From positions 1 to 34,647 of the forward strand of contig DDSG01000020.1 in the NCBI GenBank assembly GCA_002343325.1: a DNA stretch of 34,647 nt, given 5' to 3'. Within the stretch, counting starts at the first letter, position 1. Each line of letters begins with the position of its first letter. Below, one piece after another: positions 30,564 to 34,647 of the stretch. The DNA is from Phycisphaerales bacterium UBA2396. Lineage in GTDB: Bacteria > Planctomycetota > Phycisphaerae > Phycisphaerales > UBA1924. The notes beneath the pieces were generated by a model. That model searched no databases. It worked only from the letters and a program-made list of their open reading frames with translations, and had not been told where the DNA came from. The position numbers and the translations under genes were made by a program.

Positions 30564-30569
30564 ACTTTA
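30564..30569 (-). promoter_or_regulatory. Candidate metK -10 box (TAAAGT)
   Basis: TAAAGT on the minus strand in the 71-nt gap before metK. No clear -35. Confidence 0.35.
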
Positions 30570-30593
30570 GGACTCCACGGGCCGCCCCGCTAC

Positions 30594-31325
30594 TCACCCT
30601 TCCAACCCCAACGACAGCACCTCGCCCCGCTCGCACAGCACCGCGCCGTGGTACGTAAACAGCGACTGCGCCAGCCCCGGCGCCAATCCCAGCAGCACTT
30701 TCTTCAGCCGATACTCCACCAGCCCACGCTTGCCCTTCATGAACTCGTACGTCGCCGGCGACGTGATCGTCACCCGCTCCTTCAGCACTCGCCACCCCGA
30801 CGTCTGCATCAACCGCCGGATCATGTCCTGGCTGTAGTAGTTGATGTGCCCCGTCGTATCCATCTTCCAGTCACCCCTCAGATTCCGCTTCATCGGCACA
30901 ACCTCCAGCGGAACCTCCACATACACCTTCTTCGCGATCCGCCTCGTCTCATGCAGCAGAATCCGCGGATGCTCCACGTGCTCCACCACGTGGCTCAGAA
31001 TCGCCAGATCAAACTGATCGTCCTCATAAGGCAGCTTCAGCCCGTCGAGCTTTCTCGGCTCGGCGATCTTCCCGCCCACCAGCTTCCCCAGCTCCGCCAA
31101 CCCAGAGTCCGAAATCTCCGCCGCGTGAAGCTCCTCGCCCAGACCTGCCTCCGCCAATCGCCTCAGCACCGCCCCGCTCCCCGCCCCGATATCCACCACC
31201 TTCTTCGCCCCAAGGTCCCCGCACATCCGCACGATGTTCGCCGCCTTGTCCTCGGCGTTGATCTCGTACCACAGCTTCTCGCGGTCCGTCGTGTAATAGT
31301 TGTCGTACAGCTCGCGCAAGCTCAT
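30594..31325 (-). CDS. SAM-dependent class I methyltransferase
   Basis: The start at 31325 (MSLRELYDNYY) has GAGG about 7 nt upstream; 243 residues. The Rossmann-type SAM site is visible: 'KVVDIGAGSGAVLRRLAEAG' near 41-60 (motif I), 'LHAAEISDSGL' near 65-75 (acidic end of strand 2), 'DQFDLAILSHVVEHVEHPR' near 99-117 (motif III-like, typical of methyltransferase type 11/23). The C-terminal part contains 'GHINYYSQDMIRRLMQTSGW', common in methyltransferases acting on lipids, sugars or small metabolites. The acceptor is unknown. It precedes metK, which makes the methyl donor, an attractive but unproven link. Confidence 0.87.
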   Translation of the reverse strand: MSLRELYDNYYTTDREKLWYEINAEDKAANIVRMCGDLGAKKVVDIGAGSGAVLRRLAEAGLGEELHAAEISDSGLAELGKLVGGKIAEPRKLDGLKLPYEDDQFDLAILSHVVEHVEHPRILLHETRRIAKKVYVEVPLEVVPMKRNLRGDWKMDTTGHINYYSQDMIRRLMQTSGWRVLKERVTITSPATYEFMKGKRGLVEYRLKKVLLGLAPGLAQSLFTYHGAVLCERGEVLSLGLEG

Positions 31326-31377
31326 CCGGATCCTCGTCCTTCTCCCCACCCGCCCGACCACCTCCTTATCGGCCCGC

Positions 31378-31383
31378 TACCCT
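31378..31383 (+). promoter_or_regulatory. Candidate leaderless -10 box (TACCCT) of purM
   Basis: TACCCT followed by ATGCCC and the ATG at 31390. It favours the second of two closely spaced Met codons. Confidence 0.4.
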
Positions 31384-31389
31384 ATGCCC

Positions 31390-32568
31390 ATGAGCAAGTC
31401 CACGGGCCTCACCTATGCCTCCTCCGGCGTAGACATCCACGAAAAGGACTCCTTCACCGACTCCCTCGCCGCTGTCATGCGCCGAACCTTCGGCCCACGA
31501 GTTATCGAGAACCCCGGCGGCTTCGCCGGCCTCTTCCGACTCGACTTCAACGAACGACTCTTCAAACGAAACTACAAAGACCCGGTCCTCGTCGCCTGCG
31601 CCGACGGCGTCGGAACCAAGGTCAAGCTCGCCTCCCAGCTCGGCATCTACAACACCGTCGGCATCGACCTCGTCGCCATGAACGTCAACGACCTCATCGT
31701 CGAAGGCGCCGAACCACTCTTCTTCCTCGACTACATCGCCGTCCCAACCGTCAACAAGCCCATGCTCTCCGCCATCGTCGAAGGCATCGCCGAAGGATGC
31801 AGACAGTCCTCCTGCGCACTCCTCGGCGGCGAAACCGCCAACATGCCCGACGTCTACGCCAAAGACGACTTCGACCTCGCCGGCTTCTGCGTCGGCGTCG
31901 TCGAACTCAAACGCCGAATGAAGCCCGCCAGAGTCTCCCCCGGAGACCTCATCATCGGGCTCGCCTCCTCCGGCATCCACTCCAACGGCTACTCCCTCGT
32001 CCGCAAGGTCGTCGCCTCCGCCTCCCTCGACCTCTCCCGCGTCTACGAAGAAGCCCTCCCACAGGCCACCTCACGCGGCAAGGGCAACCGCACCAAGTCC
32101 GACGCCCACGCCACCAAATCCGCCAAGAAGCCCGCACCCATCCGCCACCAACCCCACCACCCCGCACACAAGACCCTCGGCGAAGTTCTTCTCACCCCCA
32201 CCCGAATCTACGCCGACTCCATCACCAAACTCCTGCGCGCCTACACCGTCAAGAACGTCGTCACCGGCATGGCCCACATCACCGGCTCCGGGCTCGCCGA
32301 CAACCTCGTCCGTTCCATCCCGCCCAACTGCGACGCCATCATCGACCGCGCCGCCTGGCCCGTCCCACCCGTCTTCACCTTCCTCCAGAAGCACGGCAAG
32401 ATCGACGACGCCGAGATGAAGCAGGTCTTCAACCTCGGCATCGGGTTCTGCGTCATCGTCAAGCCCGCCTTCGCCGACGCCGTCAAGGAACGCCTCGAAC
32501 GCTCCGGCGAACGCGCCTTCCTCATCGGCGAAGTCGTCAAGGGCAAAGGCCGCGTCCGCGAAGCCTGA
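31390..32568 (+). CDS. purM: Phosphoribosylformylglycinamidine cyclo-ligase with a basic insertion
   Basis: The 392-residue protein (from MSKSTGLTYA) is PurM, which closes the imidazole ring of AIR in purine synthesis. Family motifs: 'YASSGVDI' at 9-16, 'DGVGTKVKLA' at 72-81, 'DLVAMNVNDLIVEGAEPLFFLDY' at 93-115, 'LLGGETANMPDVY' at 144-156, 'GLASSGIHSNGYSLVR' at 190-205, and 'LTPTRIY' at 268-274. Between 'SRVYEEALP' and 'KTLGEVLL' there is a stretch of about 37 residues (224-260) rich in Lys, His, Pro and Ala where typical PurM has only a short linker. Another start lies 6 nt upstream. The gene ends 2 nt from the convergent gene, without room for a terminator. Confidence 0.93.
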   Translation: MSKSTGLTYASSGVDIHEKDSFTDSLAAVMRRTFGPRVIENPGGFAGLFRLDFNERLFKRNYKDPVLVACADGVGTKVKLASQLGIYNTVGIDLVAMNVNDLIVEGAEPLFFLDYIAVPTVNKPMLSAIVEGIAEGCRQSSCALLGGETANMPDVYAKDDFDLAGFCVGVVELKRRMKPARVSPGDLIIGLASSGIHSNGYSLVRKVVASASLDLSRVYEEALPQATSRGKGNRTKSDAHATKSAKKPAPIRHQPHHPAHKTLGEVLLTPTRIYADSITKLLRAYTVKNVVTGMAHITGSGLADNLVRSIPPNCDAIIDRAAWPVPPVFTFLQKHGKIDDAEMKQVFNLGIGFCVIVKPAFADAVKERLERSGERAFLIGEVVKGKGRVREA

Positions 32569-32570
32569 AC

Positions 32571-33728
32571 CTACCGCAGCGCCCGCTCCGCCCGCTCCAC
32601 GCCCGACGCCGCCTTCTCACGAAGGTCCTTCACCCGGTTCCTCCACGCCGTCAGACTCGTGGATGGCCGGCTGCCCACCTTCGTCGCACCGGGCGGGGGC
32701 ACCGCCGCCACCTCCGGGTACTTCATCAGCACCCGCTCAACCTCATCCAACCCCGCACCCACCCGATCCGCCGCGTCCTTCACCCGCCGCGCCGCCGATT
32801 TCTGCGCCGCCGTCGCAGGCCTGGTCGACGCGCTCGTCGGCAGCGACCGCAGGTCAGGCCCAATCTCCCGCCACGCCGACTCCGCCGTCTCCACCAGCGC
32901 TCCCGCCCGCTCGCGCAGCACCGCGACACCCCCCACCACCTCCGCATCCGCCCGCGACCGCGTCACGACCCCCGACTTCGACAGCACCTCCACCCATGCC
33001 CCTCGCTCGGGCTCGCCGAACAACGCCGATGCCACCGCGCCCTCGGCCTCATCCAGCACGAACGCCCGCTCGGGCTCTCCCGCCACCGACCGGCCCAACG
33101 GCACCACCCGCTGCGAGGCGGAGACCGTCGGCCGCGACCCCTTCGACATCGCCCGCACCTGATCCCCCTCAACCACCGCCCACACCTGCTCGCGCATCCC
33201 AAGCAACGCCTCGAGCGACACCTCGCCGAGCGACCACGCCGCCAACCTCGGCCGCAGCACCCCGCGCAGCTCGTCCTCCACCGACGCCCAATCCGCTTTG
33301 CTCGCCGCCCCCTCGCGCGTTTCCATGGCCTTCACTCGAATCACCACACGCTCCGCGATCCGCCGCCCCGCCGCCATCGACACCGCCACCTCGCCCGTCG
33401 ACAACTCCATCACCCCCTGCTTCACCTCGCCCACGTGCGCCACCACCGTCGGCCCGCCAAACCGCCCCATGTGCCCGATCACGTCGCGCACGATGTCCCA
33501 CCGCGTCGGCCCCGCGTTGTCCATCAGCACCACAAACGCCGGCGATCGCTGCTTCTCCGCCTCGTCCACCGCCGCACCAACACCCCGCGCCACCTCCGCG
33601 CAGTCCAGCCCGCCCCGGACGCGCACCACATACGCCTCGCGCGGCGGCCCCCCGCCCGACCCCTGACCCATCGCCTGTCCCGCCCACACCGCCAGCACAC
33701 CCATCACCGCCGCAGCAATCTTGACCAC
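32571..33728 (-). CDS. Secreted hypothetical protein, possibly ClpP/SppA-like fold
   Basis: The GTG start (33728) has GGGAGGG 4 nt upstream. The 385-residue product has a signal peptide (about 1-21, ending near AMGQG). The region 'AYVVRVRGGLDCAEVARGVGAAVDEAEKQRSPAFVVLMDNAG' followed by 'GGPTVVAHVGEVKQGVMELSTGEV' resembles the strand order of SppA/NfeD-type ClpP-crotonase proteases (a strand, a helix of coordinates, then 'PVVA.V...A.S.G..'). No clear Ser/Lys catalytic pair can be seen, so it may be inactive or the likeness accidental. The C-terminal third is helical and Ala/Arg/Glu-rich. Not recognised with confidence. Confidence 0.6.
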   Translation of the reverse strand: MVKIAAAVMGVLAVWAGQAMGQGSGGGPPREAYVVRVRGGLDCAEVARGVGAAVDEAEKQRSPAFVVLMDNAGPTRWDIVRDVIGHMGRFGGPTVVAHVGEVKQGVMELSTGEVAVSMAAGRRIAERVVIRVKAMETREGAASKADWASVEDELRGVLRPRLAAWSLGEVSLEALLGMREQVWAVVEGDQVRAMSKGSRPTVSASQRVVPLGRSVAGEPERAFVLDEAEGAVASALFGEPERGAWVEVLSKSGVVTRSRADAEVVGGVAVLRERAGALVETAESAWREIGPDLRSLPTSASTRPATAAQKSAARRVKDAADRVGAGLDEVERVLMKYPEVAAVPPPGATKVGSRPSTSLTAWRNRVKDLREKAASGVERAERALR

Positions 33729-33747
33729 GGCACCCTCCCGACAGCTC

Positions 33748-34647
33748 CTACGCCGTCAAATTCCTCCCGAACTCCCCGGGCTCGAACACGTGCGCCTCGC
33801 CCATGTCCACCGACAGCACGATCGTCTCGCCGGCCTTGGCCTTCGTCTTCGCACCCACCCGCGCCACCACATGCCCCTGCGCCGCCGTCCCGCAGAACAC
33901 GTCCACCGTGTCCCCCAGTGGCTCCGTCACACGCACCGGCATCGTTATCACCGCGCCCGAACCTTCGCCCTCCGCCCCGCCAACCTCGCGGAACATCTGG
34001 GGCCGAACCCCAAGCACCACGGGCCGCCCCACCAGCCCCGATACCTTCCCCGAGCGGAACGCCGGAAACGCCAACGCCGCCGGACGTCCCGTCGCGTCCG
34101 CCGCCGCCGGAACGAACGCGAACTGCTCCCCGCGCCGTTCGATCGTCCCGTCAAAGAAGTTCATCGGCGGCATCCCCACGAACGCCGCCACGAACCGGTT
34201 CGCCGGCTTGTGATACACCTCCAGCGGCGGCCCGGCCTGCTGGATCAGCCCATTGCTCATCACCACGATCCGATCCCCCAGCGTCATCGCCTCTTCCTGA
34301 TCGTGCGTCACATAAATCGTCGTCGTCCGCAGCCGAAGGTGCAGCGCCTTGAGCTCCGCCCGCGTCGTCACGCGCAGCTTCGCGTCCAGGTTGGACAAAG
34401 GCTCGTCGAACAGAAAGCACTTGGGCTCCCGCACGATCGCTCGCCCCACCGCCACGCGCTGCCGCTGCCCGCCCGACAACGCCTTGGGCTTGCGATCGAG
34501 CAACCCCTCGATCCCCAGCGTCGCCGCCGCCGCACGAACCCGCGCGTCGATCTCGGACTTCGCCATCCCGCGCAACTTGAGCGCGAACGCCATGTTGTTG
34601 TACACCGTCATGTGCGGGTACAACGCATAGTTCTGGAACACCATCGC
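33748..34647 (-). CDS. ABC transporter ATP-binding protein, UgpC/MalK type (N-terminus outside window)
   Basis: The frame is open at the window end, so roughly the first 80 residues, including Walker A, are missing. Visible: Q-loop 'MVFQNYALYPHMTVYNNMAF', signature 'LSGGQRQRVAVGRAIVR', Walker B 'FLFDEPLSNLDAKLR', switch 'YVTHDQEEAMTLGDRI' and the 'RFVAAFVGMPPMNFF' stretch typical of the UgpC/MsmX/MalK family, followed by a TOBE-type regulatory domain ('VVLGVRPQMF', 'VTEPLGDTVDV'). These ATPases power import of sugars or glycerol-3-phosphate with separate permeases, not in this window. The product is expected to be cytoplasmic. The substrate cannot be named. Confidence 0.93.
   Translation of the reverse strand, partial: AMVFQNYALYPHMTVYNNMAFALKLRGMAKSEIDARVRAAAATLGIEGLLDRKPKALSGGQRQRVAVGRAIVREPKCFLFDEPLSNLDAKLRVTTRAELKALHLRLRTTTIYVTHDQEEAMTLGDRIVVMSNGLIQQAGPPLEVYHKPANRFVAAFVGMPPMNFFDGTIERRGEQFAFVPAAADATGRPAALAFPAFRSGKVSGLVGRPVVLGVRPQMFREVGGAEGEGSGAVITMPVRVTEPLGDTVDVFCGTAAQGHVVARVGAKTKAKAGETIVLSVDMGEAHVFEPGEFGRNLTA

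Noticed and set aside
30523..30593. A known SAM riboswitch class upstream of metK
   Set aside because: The leader is short and I could not match any established SAM riboswitch core; reported only as an unnamed stem-loop.
30648..34352. A 1234-codon open frame on the plus strand, and other very long antisense frames (22035-24605, 12724-14889, 20005-22014)
   Set aside because: They run opposite to well-supported genes, encode mainly Arg/Pro/His-rich low-complexity sequence, lack starts with ribosome-binding sites and are the expected result of high GC.

Overview
The window is GC-rich chromosomal DNA that most resembles a planctomycete of the Phycisphaerae/Phycisphaerales type. The clues are a 53-residue 'small basic protein' of the planctomycete/verrucomicrobial kind, secreted proteins ending in a Pro-rich stretch, a hydrophobic helix and RRRR (PEP-CTERM-like), a GC-type dockerin-like tail with repeated DFDGDG motifs, and several genes that appear to start leaderless right after a TANNNT box. 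No transposase, phage gene, CRISPR array or rRNA gene was seen. All names come from reading motifs; no database search was possible.

Layout. 1-3.1 kb: the end of a DUF3299-like protein, an aspartate-type aminotransferase, the small basic protein and a membrane-anchored hypothetical. 3.1-7 kb: an isolated nuoI-like ferredoxin subunit, a secreted PPC/DVUA0089-like protein, an alpha/beta hydrolase followed by pyrF, and a DUF971 protein. 7-11.9 kb: a repair cluster on the minus strand, recG, an HTH/coiled-coil protein, a 50-residue ORF and polX, joined by short gaps and overlaps. 11.9-13.2 kb: a DUF6786-like lipoprotein.

13.2-19.5 kb is the most interesting part. It is a minus-strand run that looks like a zinc-acquisition island: znuA, znuC and znuB, a 64-residue protein, a 320-nt structured leader-like unit, a His/Cys-rich membrane protein, a prepilin-like protein, and two tandem paralogues resembling the cyanobacterial Zur-repressed all3515 family, one ending in a dockerin-like tail and the other in a PEP-CTERM-like tail. 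Two related 16-bp dyads, sharing TAATGAGAA, sit at the same place relative to the -10 box upstream of znuA and upstream of the second gene group. They are candidate operators for a Fur-family (Zur) repressor encoded elsewhere.

19.6-25.3 kb: a small lipoprotein and two overlapping amidohydrolase-fold genes holding three modules, of which only one keeps the metal ligands. 25.5-27.6 kb: a P1B-type metal ATPase with a His-rich N-terminus and an unusual CPS membrane motif. 27.7-34.6 kb: tRNA-Glu, a small membrane protein, nadD, metK with a 5' stem-loop, a methyltransferase, purM with a basic insertion, a secreted hypothetical, and a UgpC/MalK-type ABC ATPase cut by the window end.
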